Part shown: piece after piece, positions 42,048-52,111 of the stretch
Layout: the number at the start of each line of letters is the position of its first letter
Position numbering within the stretch: the stretch's first letter is position 1
DNA from: an uncultured Planctomycetaceae bacterium
GTDB lineage: Bacteria > Planctomycetota > Planctomycetia > Pirellulales > UBA1268
Direction: 5' to 3'
Assembly (NCBI GenBank): GCA_903885565.1
Contig: CAISJI010000022.1
Span: 1 to 64,000, forward strand
DNA: 64,000 nucleotides
Program-made: the position numbers and the translations under genes
The notes under the pieces: generated by a model
Told to the model about the DNA's origin: nothing
Databases searched by the model: none
The model's input: the letters and a program-made list of their open reading frames with translations, nothing else

Positions 42048-43549
42048 AAGCCCCCCTTCACGCATTGCAAACCCTCGGAGAAAACTCCGCGATGACGCGT
42101 TCCGCCCCGCAACCACCAGCGCACACCGCCGTTCCACTGGAAAACGCCACGCTCGCCGGCAATGAGTTGATCCAGACGCCGATCGGAGAGATCGCACTTG
42201 CCGACAGCTATTTCAGCGACGCCGACTCCCGACGGCTGTTTGACGAGATGGATTACCAGCGTGCCGTGCAATCGTATATGTGGTGCCATCCGCTGGTGAG
42301 TATGGCCACGTGGCGGGATCGCCAGAGAGCGGCCTTCAGCGCCACCGGGGCGAACGATTTCGTGGTGCTGCGATCGCTGAAAGAGAAGCGGGGCATCGTC
42401 ACGGGGAATCTCACCACGCCCTACATCCTCTGCTTTTCGAGCTTGCGGGATGGACCGCTAGTGGTGGAATACCCGGCCGGCAAAACGGCCGGTGGCTTCC
42501 TCGATTTCTGGCAGCGTCCTCTGACTGACGCTGGCCTGACCGGCCCCGATCAGGGGCAGGGGGGAACGTTTATTTTCGTCGGACCCGAGGAGGATCCGGC
42601 GAAATACCAGCAGCCCGGTGCGTATGTCTTTCAGTCACCCACCAACAACGTCCTGATCGGACTGCGGATTCTCGACCCCGATCCCGAGTTCTATGCGCAG
42701 TTCACTTCCAGCCTGAAGATGGGTCGCCACGGCGGCCCACTCACTTCCTGTCGGTTCATCGAAGACCGCGATCTGGAATGGAGCGCCACCTGCCCGCGGG
42801 GCATTGACTACTGGAAAATTCTGGCCGACGTTCTGCAGGAAGAGCCTGTCCGCCCGGTCGACAAAGCCTGGATGGCCCTGCTGTTGCCGCTGGGCATTGC
42901 CAAAGGAAAGGGATTTGCTCCCGACGCTCGCCAGCGGCAGATTCTGCTGCGGGGAGGGGCAATGGGGGAACTGATGGCCCGCAACCTGCAGGTGAACCCG
43001 CGCTATGCGGAGCCCTTCTGGCCCGGTACCCAGTGGTACAAGAGCTTCGATTTCACGATCCCGCAGGAGACCGCCACGCGGGTAGAACTCGACGAGCGTA
43101 CCACCTGGTTTTACGAGGCGGTGACCAGCAGCGAGGGGATGGTCAATCCAAAGATCGGTGCCGGGCAGATCTACATGACCACCAAGCGCGACAGCGAGGG
43201 GCGGACGCTGCGGGCAGACGCCACCTACACGCTGCGCGTTCCGCGGGACGTGCCGGTGGGCCAATTTTGGGCCCTGACGCTCTACAGCGAGAACACCCGT
43301 CGTCCCTACGATAATGGCGGCACAGAGATCCGCAGCGTCAATCTCGACAGCCGCCTGACCGACCTGCAGCGCAACAGCGACGGCACCATCGATCTCTACG
43401 TCGGCGCCACCCCTCCGGCCGGACTCGAGAGCAACTTTCTGAGAACAGTGAACGAAGACGGCTGGTTTGTCTACTTCCGGCTCTATGCGCCTCTTGAGGC
43501 CTTCTTCGCCAAAACCTTTTCGCTGCCCGACTTCGAGCGGATCGACTGA
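42044..43549 (+). CDS. DUF1254/DUF1214 domain protein
   Basis: YQRAVQSYMWCHPLVSMATWRD and C-terminal PVGQFWALTLYSENTRRPYDNGG...NFLRTVNEDGWFVYFRLYAPLEAFF. Confidence 0.88.
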   Translation: MKAPLHALQTLGENSAMTRSAPQPPAHTAVPLENATLAGNELIQTPIGEIALADSYFSDADSRRLFDEMDYQRAVQSYMWCHPLVSMATWRDRQRAAFSATGANDFVVLRSLKEKRGIVTGNLTTPYILCFSSLRDGPLVVEYPAGKTAGGFLDFWQRPLTDAGLTGPDQGQGGTFIFVGPEEDPAKYQQPGAYVFQSPTNNVLIGLRILDPDPEFYAQFTSSLKMGRHGGPLTSCRFIEDRDLEWSATCPRGIDYWKILADVLQEEPVRPVDKAWMALLLPLGIAKGKGFAPDARQRQILLRGGAMGELMARNLQVNPRYAEPFWPGTQWYKSFDFTIPQETATRVELDERTTWFYEAVTSSEGMVNPKIGAGQIYMTTKRDSEGRTLRADATYTLRVPRDVPVGQFWALTLYSENTRRPYDNGGTEIRSVNLDSRLTDLQRNSDGTIDLYVGATPPAGLESNFLRTVNEDGWFVYFRLYAPLEAFFAKTFSLPDFERID

Positions 43550-43605
43550 GGGGCCAGCCCCCACAGCCCGCGGCTGAAGCCGCCAGGGCGTTTCCCATCG
43601 GGCTT

Positions 43606-45855
43606 TTGCCGGGTGAATTGCCGGTTTTTCTCTCTCCCTGCAAATCGGCACATCCGACCCCCTCGGAAGACCAATTCCATTTGCTCGAATTCGCTGTACT
43701 CTTTCGCCGTCGATTCCTATCCAAAACCTTACGCGAAACACAGCTTCCGAACTGCGACCTCCTCACACATCCCGTGGTCTGGGGTCCTTTTGAAGCCCTG
43801 GCGACAGGTTCTCCGGAGACGTTCGTGGCCAAGACTGCCTACCGTTCCGACATCGACGGGCTCCGTGCCTTGGCCGTCTTGGTGATTGTTTTTTTTCACA
43901 CGGGCTGGGGATTTCCCGGCGGCTTTGTCGGAGTCGATGTTTTTTTTGTCATTTCCGGATTCCTGATCACGCGGCTCATTGCCGCAGATCTGGATAGCGG
44001 AAAATTCTCTTTGGCTGCTTTTTGGGACCGCCGAATCAGGCGGATCTTACCCGCGGCGCTCGTCACCACTGCCGTTACTCTCGCCATTGGCTGGAGGACG
44101 CTTCTGCCGGCCGACCTGAACGAGCTCGGAGCAAACGCCGCCGCGCAAGTCCTCATGGTGGCCAACATCCGGGCCTGGAGAAACGGCGCCGATTACTTCG
44201 GCACTGAATCGGAGTTCAATCCGCTGCTCCATATGTGGTCCCTCGCGGTGGAGGAACAGTTTTACATCTTCCTGCCTCTGGTGATGATGCTCGTGTGGCC
44301 GCTGGGCTCCAGATGGCGTGTGGGGGTGCTGTCGGCACTGGGGCTGGCGAGCTTCCTGGCAAGTCTGTTCTTCATCCAGCACTACCGCATGGCGGTTTTC
44401 TTTCTGCTGCCATTCCGTGCCTGGGAACTGCTCTTGGGTGCAATTCTGGCGCTCTCCCCACAGCTGCTTCCGCAGGGCCAAAAAAGCCGGCAAACTCTTG
44501 GGCTGGCGGGCCTACTCATGATCGCGCACTCCTGTTTTTTCTATAATCACCGCACGCTGTTCCCCGGTCTGAATGCGATCGCACCGTGCCTTGGAGCGGC
44601 AGCCGTGATCGCCGCCGGTGGAGGAACCGGATCGACCATCAGCCGCTGGCTCGAGGCCCCTGTGCTGAACATCATCGGCCGGATGTCCTACTCCATCTAT
44701 CTGTGGCATTGGCCCCTGCTCGTTCTGCTCCGCTACAGCGTGGGCCCCACCTTGACGCCGCCACTGGCCGCGGCGGCGATGGCATCACTGGCGGTGATCT
44801 CCTATCTTTCCTATCGCTGGATCGAGGGGCCCTGCCGCGCCGCGGTCACACCGCTGGCGCGGAGGCGGATCGTGTGGTCAGCCATCCTCGCCTCCCTTGC
44901 GATACTCGGGTGCTTCGGGCTGATCCGGCGCTACGGCGGATTTCCCAGCCGTTTTCCGCGCAGGGTTCTGGAGCCGCTGCACGCGGAACAGTTCCCGCTC
45001 AACTGGGAATGGAAGCCGTCCGGCTCATCCGCCGAGGGGTTTGCTCTGCAGGCGATCGGGGCCAAAGATGCCACCTCCCCAGACAGCTTTCTGCTCTTCG
45101 GTGATAGCCATGGCATGGCTCTCAGTTCCGTTGTCGACTTCGAGGCGAGCCAACTCGGACTGTCGGGCAAAGCGGCATTGAGGCGTACCACGCTCCCCCT
45201 GCCTGGCCATCTGGAGGCGGTCAAGCAGAACACCACAGCCCATTCCGACTGGTATGACAGCGTCGCCGCCTGGGTGAAACAACACCGACCAAAGCAGATC
45301 CTTCTCTGCGCTCGCTGGTCGCGATACATGCCTGATTTCATTCCGGACGATTCTCGCGATCTCCCCTTCCAGGCGTCGGGGAGCACTGCAGACTCCCTCA
45401 ATACGCAGGCGATCGCCGCGATTCGGACGGATGTGGAGGAGGTGGTTCGGCTCTGTGAACAGACCGATGCAACGCTGTGGGTGTTGCTGGAGGTGCCCTA
45501 TCAGCCGCAGACCCCCCGCGAACGCACGATTGCGGCCTACTGGTCAGGGGAAAATCCTTCTGTGCTCGGCATCGACCGGGCGACTCACGACCGCCGAATG
45601 CATTCGTTTCACGAGGCGATCGCTGGATTGAATTCTCCCCGGCTTCACATCGTGGATCTGTCATTGCCCTTTTTCAACGGCGAGGATCGCTCCCGGGTCG
45701 GCCGAGCAGGACTGCTCTGGTACTTCGACGACGATCATCTCAATCCCAAGGGGGCCCGCGAGGTGCTGGGACCGACGATTCGCGCGATTCTCGAAGGCCA
45801 GGTTGGCGAAAGCGGGAATCTCCCGCCGCTTCCACCACCACCGCCAGCCGGGTAA
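43606..45855 (+). CDS. Acyltransferase (OafA/YrhL type) with C-terminal SGNH domain
   Basis: YRSDIDGLRALAVLVIVFFHTGWGFPGGFVGVDVFFVISGFLITRLI; SGNH-like LLFGDSHGMALS; real start probably near 43827. Confidence 0.9.
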   Translation: MPGELPVFLSPCKSAHPTPSEDQFHLLEFAVLFRRRFLSKTLRETQLPNCDLLTHPVVWGPFEALATGSPETFVAKTAYRSDIDGLRALAVLVIVFFHTGWGFPGGFVGVDVFFVISGFLITRLIAADLDSGKFSLAAFWDRRIRRILPAALVTTAVTLAIGWRTLLPADLNELGANAAAQVLMVANIRAWRNGADYFGTESEFNPLLHMWSLAVEEQFYIFLPLVMMLVWPLGSRWRVGVLSALGLASFLASLFFIQHYRMAVFFLLPFRAWELLLGAILALSPQLLPQGQKSRQTLGLAGLLMIAHSCFFYNHRTLFPGLNAIAPCLGAAAVIAAGGGTGSTISRWLEAPVLNIIGRMSYSIYLWHWPLLVLLRYSVGPTLTPPLAAAAMASLAVISYLSYRWIEGPCRAAVTPLARRRIVWSAILASLAILGCFGLIRRYGGFPSRFPRRVLEPLHAEQFPLNWEWKPSGSSAEGFALQAIGAKDATSPDSFLLFGDSHGMALSSVVDFEASQLGLSGKAALRRTTLPLPGHLEAVKQNTTAHSDWYDSVAAWVKQHRPKQILLCARWSRYMPDFIPDDSRDLPFQASGSTADSLNTQAIAAIRTDVEEVVRLCEQTDATLWVLLEVPYQPQTPRERTIAAYWSGENPSVLGIDRATHDRRMHSFHEAIAGLNSPRLHIVDLSLPFFNGEDRSRVGRAGLLWYFDDDHLNPKGAREVLGPTIRAILEGQVGESGNLPPLPPPPPAG

Positions 45856-45912
45856 GCGCCACGCGCAGAGACCTCCGCTCAGTCAGCCGAAAGGTGGCGG
45901 GAAACGCGGCCA

Positions 45913-47373
45913 TCATGGCGTTCCAGGGTGGAGCGTGGTGGGCTCGCCGTCTGCGAGCGGGCTGCTGGAAGAGGCTGGCAAGCTGGTCGTAAGCCATGCC
46001 TTGTAGCCCCCCACCAGGTCGTGCACGTCTTGGCGGCCGAGCTGCTGGAGGAGGCTGGCGGCAATCGCGGAGCGGTAACCACCCTCACAGTGAACCGCCA
46101 CCGGTCTGTCGGCGGGGATCTCACCGAACCGCGCGGCCAGATGCGTCAGCGGGATATTGCTGCTGCCGGCGATGTGGCCACCGGCATACTCCGCCTCACT
46201 CCGCACGTCGACCACGGTCGGGGCATGCCCAATATCGCGGCGCGTGCCTGAGAGCCATTCGGCCAGTGCCGGTGCCGTGATCCGGGGGGTGCGTTCGACG
46301 AGATCATCGCGATTCGACAGGGCGCTCATGCCCCCGGTCAGATAACCACCGACATTGTCAAAACCGATCCGTCCGAGCCGCATCACCGCTTCCTCCTCCC
46401 CACCTTCCTCGGCGATCACCACGATCGGCCGGTCGCGGGAGAGCATCGATCCGGCCCAGGTGGCGTACTTCCCGTTGAGAGCAATATTGAGGGCGCCCTT
46501 GAGGTGGCCCCCTTCGAAATCGAGGCCATCGCGAACATCCAGAATCTGCGCACCGGAGGCCTGCAGGGAGAGCACGTCAGCAAGCGTGAGGCCCTTGAAG
46601 CTTGTGGCCATCGACTCGGCCAGCGAGGCCCGCTCCTGGCGGTTGAGGATTGCGTCGTGCACGAAGTATTCGGGGGCCTCGGGTTGGTCGGCTGTGACGA
46701 TTTTTTTGAACGCCGCCCGGCTCATCGGCTGAAGCGCGTAGTTGAATTTTTTCTGCTCGCCGATCGTGGAGACGGTTTCCTTGGACAGACTTTTGCCACA
46801 CATGCTGCCGGCGCCGTGGGCGGGGTAGACGAGCGTGGCCTCGGGCAGCTTCACCAGTTTTTCGGTGATGCTGTCGTAGAGCATGTCGGCCAGTTCGTCG
46901 GCCGTCACGCCGATGCTCGCCAGCAGATCGGGCCGGCCCACGTCGCCGATGAAGAGCGTGTCGCCGGTGAGCACCGCCAGCGGGGTTGTGCTGCTGGTGG
47001 CCAGATCGTAGACCAGGATCGAGATGCCTTCGGGGGTGTGCCCGGGAGTTTCGAGAATCTCCAGCCGCACGTCGCCAAACTCAACCGTGTCCCCCTCCTT
47101 CATATGGACGCAGGCGAATTCGGCCTGAGCCCGGTTGCCGAGATGGATCGTGGCCCCGGCCTTGTCGCGAAGCTCGATGTGGCCGGCGATGAAGTCGGCA
47201 TGGAAATGGGTCAGAAAAACGTGCTTGATCGTGTAGCCACCCGCTTTGGCGTCGGCAAGATACTGATCGATGTCGCGTTGCGGATCGACCACCGCGGCGG
47301 TCTTCGACTTCTCGTCGGTGATCATGTATGAGGCGTGGGAGAGGCAGGCGAGATAATACTGCTGAATCTTCAT
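45913..47373 (-). CDS. MBL-fold persulfide dioxygenase-like hydrolase with two C-terminal rhodanese domains
   Basis: THFHADFIAGH, TPGHTPEGIS, TGDTLFIGDVGRPD, PAHGAGSMCG; rhodanese VVDVRSEAEYAGGHI with VHCEGGYRS. Confidence 0.93.
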   Translation of the reverse strand: MKIQQYYLACLSHASYMITDEKSKTAAVVDPQRDIDQYLADAKAGGYTIKHVFLTHFHADFIAGHIELRDKAGATIHLGNRAQAEFACVHMKEGDTVEFGDVRLEILETPGHTPEGISILVYDLATSSTTPLAVLTGDTLFIGDVGRPDLLASIGVTADELADMLYDSITEKLVKLPEATLVYPAHGAGSMCGKSLSKETVSTIGEQKKFNYALQPMSRAAFKKIVTADQPEAPEYFVHDAILNRQERASLAESMATSFKGLTLADVLSLQASGAQILDVRDGLDFEGGHLKGALNIALNGKYATWAGSMLSRDRPIVVIAEEGGEEEAVMRLGRIGFDNVGGYLTGGMSALSNRDDLVERTPRITAPALAEWLSGTRRDIGHAPTVVDVRSEAEYAGGHIAGSSNIPLTHLAARFGEIPADRPVAVHCEGGYRSAIAASLLQQLGRQDVHDLVGGYKAWLTTSLPASSSSPLADGEPTTLHPGTP

Positions 47374-47443
47374 GACGTGGATTCCGGATGGGTGTTCGCG
47401 GGCTGTGGATGACTTTTCACACGGAGAGTTGGCAGGAAAGGCG

Positions 47444-48385
47444 TCACTTACCGATGACGGATGGAAAGCCCGCCTTCACCAATTGCGGATAGCCGGACCG
47501 CAGCGCCCGGACGTCGTACCCGAGCGGCTGAAGAATCGCGGCTGCCTCCATGCAGCGGCCACCGGCGAGACAGTAGCAGTAGATGATTTTGTTTTTCGGC
47601 AGAACCTGGGCGTACGCCTGCAGGGTTCCCCCCTTTTCCAGCACGCTCAACGGCAGGAGGCCCGCTCCGGCGAGATGACCGGCCTGCCACTCCTCCAGCT
47701 CGCGCACATCGAGCATCACGGCCTGCTGCTGGGCCAGAGCCTGCTTGACGGTATCGAGCGAATCCTGCGTATGTTCGGCGCGGGCGGCGCCGGAGAGGGC
47801 CCCCAGCAGGAGCCCGAGGAACAGTGCCCGCGCACAGGTGGCGGCCGACCGGCTGACCTGGTTCCAAGGCATTTTGGCAATCAGCATCCCCATCCCGCAG
47901 GTGTCGGTGATCCCGGCGAACACCAGCCCGCATCCCACGAAGCCGGCCAGTCCTGCTCCAATCCTTTGCCACATCGGATCGGGACTCAAACCCGCCAGCG
48001 CCGCGCCAACTGCCACCAGTGCCCCGGCGGCGATCCGCACCTGCCGTTCCAGCGCCATCACTTTCCGTCCCCGCACAACAGGCAGCCCGGCAGCTTCGCA
48101 GGCGGCAGTTCCTCCATCGACGCTGATCACATTCCTGACACCTGCTGCCAGAAGCATGTCGCACGCCTTCTGGCTGCGCCCCCCTGACTTGCAGACGAAG
48201 TAAACGGGACCGCCGGCGGCTGCGGTGGTGATCTCCTGCGGGTTGAGCCGATCGAGCGGGATGTTATGGGCAAAGTCGACATGCACCTCGCCGAATTCGG
48301 CGGGGGTGCGCACATCGATCAGCGTCACTTTCCCACCATTGCGGCGGAGTTCGTTGAGAGCTGTGGGAGAGATCGTGGCGGGCAT
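47444..48385 (-). CDS. Rhodanese-DUF2892-rhodanese fusion protein
   Basis: LIDVRTPAEFGEVH...FVCKSGGRSQKA; CGLVFAGITDTCGMGMLIAKMPWN DUF2892-like; LDVRELEEWQAGHL...YCYCLAGGRC. Confidence 0.88.
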   Translation of the reverse strand: MPATISPTALNELRRNGGKVTLIDVRTPAEFGEVHVDFAHNIPLDRLNPQEITTAAAGGPVYFVCKSGGRSQKACDMLLAAGVRNVISVDGGTAACEAAGLPVVRGRKVMALERQVRIAAGALVAVGAALAGLSPDPMWQRIGAGLAGFVGCGLVFAGITDTCGMGMLIAKMPWNQVSRSAATCARALFLGLLLGALSGAARAEHTQDSLDTVKQALAQQQAVMLDVRELEEWQAGHLAGAGLLPLSVLEKGGTLQAYAQVLPKNKIIYCYCLAGGRCMEAAAILQPLGYDVRALRSGYPQLVKAGFPSVIGK

Positions 48386-48504
48386 GGGGAAGTCCTCCGG
48401 AGGAAAAAGGAAATCGGGGTACTACTCGTAGTGTCGTGATAGGTCGATATGTGAGGAACGAACGTGGGGAATGGGGTGGCGTTATTCGCTGGGGCTGGGG
48501 AATC

Positions 48505-48858
48505 CTACGGTGGTGCTGCGGCAGAGGCTGTCTTCGCACCACCGAATCGCGCCTCAATGCAGCTCATGATGCTCGCCAGATGAGGCTCTGCGATCGTGTA
48601 GTACGCGTAGCGACCGTGCTTCTCCGCGTCGAGAAATCCGCACCGCTGCATCAACCGCAGGTGCTCCGAGGCCATGTGGCTGGGGATTTCGCAGGCGTCG
48701 GCAAGTTCGCCCACCGTGTAGCGGCCGCTGAGGAGCATCTGCACGATCCGGAGGCGGTGCGGGTGGGCGAGCGTTCGCAGGCATTCGGCCGCCTGACCGA
48801 GGCTTTCCAAGCTCGTGAGCTGGGGAGCCCGCCGCTTTTTCCGCTGTGCATCGATCAT
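48505..48858 (-). CDS. ArsR-family regulator, cysteine-containing (BigR/SqrR-like context)
   Basis: AECLRTLAHPHRLRIVQMLLSGRYTVGELADACEIPSHMASEHLRLMQRCGFLDAEKHGRYAYYTI; four Cys. Confidence 0.9.
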   Translation of the reverse strand: MIDAQRKKRRAPQLTSLESLGQAAECLRTLAHPHRLRIVQMLLSGRYTVGELADACEIPSHMASEHLRLMQRCGFLDAEKHGRYAYYTIAEPHLASIMSCIEARFGGAKTASAAAPP

Positions 48859-48920
48859 GATCAGGGTGCTCCTGCGGGCAGTGTGGCCGGCACGGCTGCT
48901 GACCACCCTAATCATATCGT

Positions 48921-48942
48921 CTTATTCCGACATGTCGATAAG
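48921..48942. promoter_or_regulatory. Candidate ArsR operator
   Basis: cttattccgacatgtcgataag: palindrome CGACATGTCG flanked by CTTAT/ATAAG arms upstream of the arsR-type gene. Confidence 0.55.
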
Positions 48943-49016
48943 TATTTTTTTTGTCGCCGTGGTGGGCGAAACTGTGACCGCGGCTGAAAACGCCCCGCGA
49001 ACCCCGCGGCGGGTGG

Positions 49017-51719
49017 CTACGGCTGATCTGGTTTCCCAACGATTGAGATGCTCGTCCCCTCAATGCGGAGCCTCACCTTGGTGGGCGTTACGGCGGCGAC
49101 CACAAGCCGCGTGGGGGGTTGGTCGTTGATGACAAGGTCGTGCTCGCCCTCCGGGAGGCCGGCGAGGCGCAGGTCGATCTCCCACGGGGAATCGTACGGT
49201 ACAGGGAGCGCGGCCAATGAATTCTCCAGCGACACCCGCAGCGTTCCGGCCTCAAGCTCCACCCGCCTCACGACAACGCCATCCACGCCCACGGCGATGC
49301 CGCGTTCCACATCGATGGTGGCCCCCTCCAGCCGGTCGAGCAGCTGGGCCGCACCCGCGAGGCCACCGACGGCCCCCCAACTCGGCCCCGAACTGAGCGG
49401 CCGCTGCGGAAACCCCTCGTGATCGACGTTCTCGGGCCCAAGGCCTGTGGGAAAGTCGGTGTGCGTGTAGATGTCGTTGGCGCGGTGCCGGGGGTGACTC
49501 GTGAGCGTTAGCGACGACCGAGCCGCGGCCACGCCGCGCTCCACGAGGTCGTTTCGCCCCATCAACAGCCCGATCCGCACAAACGGGTCGGCAAAGCGGT
49601 GGGCCCGCTGGTCGAGCCAGTCAGCGTCGCCGAGTTGTGACGAGACGCCTCCAAATGGATAGGCCGTGACCACGAAATCCGGAGCCCACACCGCCTGAAA
49701 CAGCGACGCGAAGTCGGCAACCGATTCAGCGGCCTCGAGAAACCGTCGCTCACCTGTCGCCTCGTGCAGGGCGAGGAAGCCCTGAAGTGCCCACGACATC
49801 GACATCGTGTTGCAGGGCCCCTGCCCCGTGCGCTCATCGTGGAATGTTTCCGGTTTGATGGCACACGAATACAGGGTCTCGAAGTCGGTCCAGCGCCGTT
49901 GCGGCAGCACCTCGCGTTCCAGATACGCGGCCGCCCGTCTGGCGGCGGTCAGGTAGCGATTGTCCCGCGTGGCCATGAACAGTTCCGCCAGCACCCAGGC
50001 GTGGCTGCCGCCATCGGCGTTTTTCGCCAGGCTCGGCAGCGGCTGGCAGCTGGCGTCGAACCAGGCTGGCACGCAACCATCCTCGCCCATCGCCGCTACG
50101 AGGAAGTCGCCGTAACGACTCACAAAGGGGAGGATCCGCGGGTCGTTCTCGCAGCTGCGGCGATAGTGCATCAGGTAGCCAGCCGTGACACTGGCTGCGG
50201 CCGTCTGGTAGGCAGCGGTTTCAGTCCAATTCCAGTATGCGTCGCGGCGGCTGGGGTCGTAGCCATCGCGCGGCGGCGCCCACAGGCTCCGGATCCAACG
50301 TTTTCCGCGGAGGTCGTAGATCCCTGGAAAGATTCCGCCTTTCTGTGGCGCCGAGACGGCGAGGCTCACGATGCGCCGCGCCTTGTCAACGAGCCCGGGG
50401 TCGTTGGTTCGAGTTCCCCAGATGTGCAGCCCGGTCGCGTCGCAGGCGTTGTTCCACCAGCCGAGATAGGCGATGAAGTCGAACCACTGCGGGGCATGCA
50501 GCCTGAAACCGCCCACGGGCGTGCCATCTGCCTCCCATTCCTGCCAGCAGCGCAATTCCGAATGCTGCGGGAGATCGCGATGCCGCAGGGTCTCGCCCAC
50601 CACTTCGTAGCCCTGATAGGCGGCATGCGCCGGATAGCATTCTGCCGCATATTCAGCCAGCGGCAGGGCCTGCGGCCGGGGCCGCATGAAGGTGTCGTGC
50701 CCGAATCGCTTCCAGAGATGGCGGGCGGCTGCCTCGTGGCCGCGGAACCGGGGGGCGTCGGCGTCGAGGAGCAGGTCGAGCCCGATCACCAAGGTTTTGC
50801 TCGAGAGTTCACGAACCATCGCCCCTGGCGTCTGCGGATGCTCGAACCAGACGTGCTGGTGCACGATTGAGTCGATGAGGCCGAAGCCAATGATCGGACT
50901 CCCTGTTGCGGTCTGTGGCAGGAGCAGCGAAAGCCCTGTGGGCATCGTCACCTGCCCCGGATCGACGACCACCGGAAAGGAGTTTGAATCGGGATGCTGC
51001 CGCGCCCCGGCGGCAAACACCGCGTATCGGTTGGCAAGCTCCACGTCGGGCACAACTCCCACAAAGAGCGACTCCTGCTGGACGGATGCCAGAGGCGAGA
51101 AGAACACCCGGTCGCCGACGATGCTGTTCGCCGTCGGCTGGTAGGAGGGCGCGTGGCTGCTCTCAGGCCGCCCGACAATGGCTGCGACAATTGGTAGCAG
51201 CAGATATTCGAGTCGGGGCGGCGTTGCCTCAAGCGTGGCCCGGGCGGAAATGTGTATCGAGCGTTCGCCAGAGCGGATCTCGACCGTCTGCTCTACTGTC
51301 GTGTCGCCACGCTGGCCCCGGAGCATGACGGTCGACCGCCCCTGCTCCTTGTCTTCTATAGCGACTTCGTCGAGACACTCGCTGACGAGCACCCGGTGGT
51401 CTGGATCGACCGCGGTGTCGTACAGCGGCGGGATGCCGTTGCTTGAGTCTCCGCCGATCGACCGCTTCGCTGGCCTGTATGCCTTGGCCGCCAGCACCCA
51501 GTCGCTGCCGCGGCGGGCATCGTATTCCTGCTCAACGCCGTCTGCTGTGGAAGTGAACCGGCCCCGCACAAGGCCGTTATCGATTTCGACTGTGTTCCCA
51601 ATTCTCCTCACCCGCACGGGGTCGGCGGCTTCAGCCGCCTGAGATGCCAAACCCCAGGCCGGGAGACAGACCAGCGCGCATGCCAAGCCCCAAACGACCG
51701 TAATCTGTCCGCATGGCAT
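49017..51719 (-). CDS. Exported protein of unknown function, likely carbohydrate-active (alpha/alpha)6 barrel
   Basis: Signal-peptide-like GLACALVCLPAWGLASQAAEA; Trp/His/Asn-rich helical region, e.g. WFDIACQ..., GPCNTMSMSWALQGFLALHEATGERRFLEAAES. Confidence 0.65.
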   Translation of the reverse strand: MPCGQITVVWGLACALVCLPAWGLASQAAEAADPVRVRRIGNTVEIDNGLVRGRFTSTADGVEQEYDARRGSDWVLAAKAYRPAKRSIGGDSSNGIPPLYDTAVDPDHRVLVSECLDEVAIEDKEQGRSTVMLRGQRGDTTVEQTVEIRSGERSIHISARATLEATPPRLEYLLLPIVAAIVGRPESSHAPSYQPTANSIVGDRVFFSPLASVQQESLFVGVVPDVELANRYAVFAAGARQHPDSNSFPVVVDPGQVTMPTGLSLLLPQTATGSPIIGFGLIDSIVHQHVWFEHPQTPGAMVRELSSKTLVIGLDLLLDADAPRFRGHEAAARHLWKRFGHDTFMRPRPQALPLAEYAAECYPAHAAYQGYEVVGETLRHRDLPQHSELRCWQEWEADGTPVGGFRLHAPQWFDFIAYLGWWNNACDATGLHIWGTRTNDPGLVDKARRIVSLAVSAPQKGGIFPGIYDLRGKRWIRSLWAPPRDGYDPSRRDAYWNWTETAAYQTAAASVTAGYLMHYRRSCENDPRILPFVSRYGDFLVAAMGEDGCVPAWFDASCQPLPSLAKNADGGSHAWVLAELFMATRDNRYLTAARRAAAYLEREVLPQRRWTDFETLYSCAIKPETFHDERTGQGPCNTMSMSWALQGFLALHEATGERRFLEAAESVADFASLFQAVWAPDFVVTAYPFGGVSSQLGDADWLDQRAHRFADPFVRIGLLMGRNDLVERGVAAARSSLTLTSHPRHRANDIYTHTDFPTGLGPENVDHEGFPQRPLSSGPSWGAVGGLAGAAQLLDRLEGATIDVERGIAVGVDGVVVRRVELEAGTLRVSLENSLAALPVPYDSPWEIDLRLAGLPEGEHDLVINDQPPTRLVVAAVTPTKVRLRIEGTSISIVGKPDQP

Positions 51720-52111
51720 GGTGTGATTCCCTCGAGGTGCTCCGTCTTCCTGATTCTCGCTCTCGAAGTGAGGCTGCGCAAGGGGGCAGGGCACCTCCGT
51801 TCCATTCCTTCAGCGTGGTCCCAACCTCCTCGCGGTCAGCTCGTCGATGGCCACCCGATCAAGTGAAAAGTTCCAGGCCAGCGCGTGCGCCAGATCTTGG
51901 CCGTTTGATCCTCAGTGAACCTTGACGCCCGCGACCACGTGGAAGAGCATGCGAACCCTGGCCGACCATCGCACATCGTCTTGCGTGTCAGCATTACCGC
52001 CAGGCCCATGCCGAACTCAACTGGATGGCGACACATGGCTCGACATGATCGTCAGAGGAATGGTGGTCCCAGTCGCCGTTGGTTGGCGGGCATGAGTCTT
52101 CAGTGGCTGAT

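Noticed and set aside
51809-52111. Possible degenerate gene (minus-strand HALAWNFSLDRVAIDELTARRLGPR and nearby short frames)
   Set aside because: Short frames broken by stops; no recognisable family, so not called as a pseudogene.
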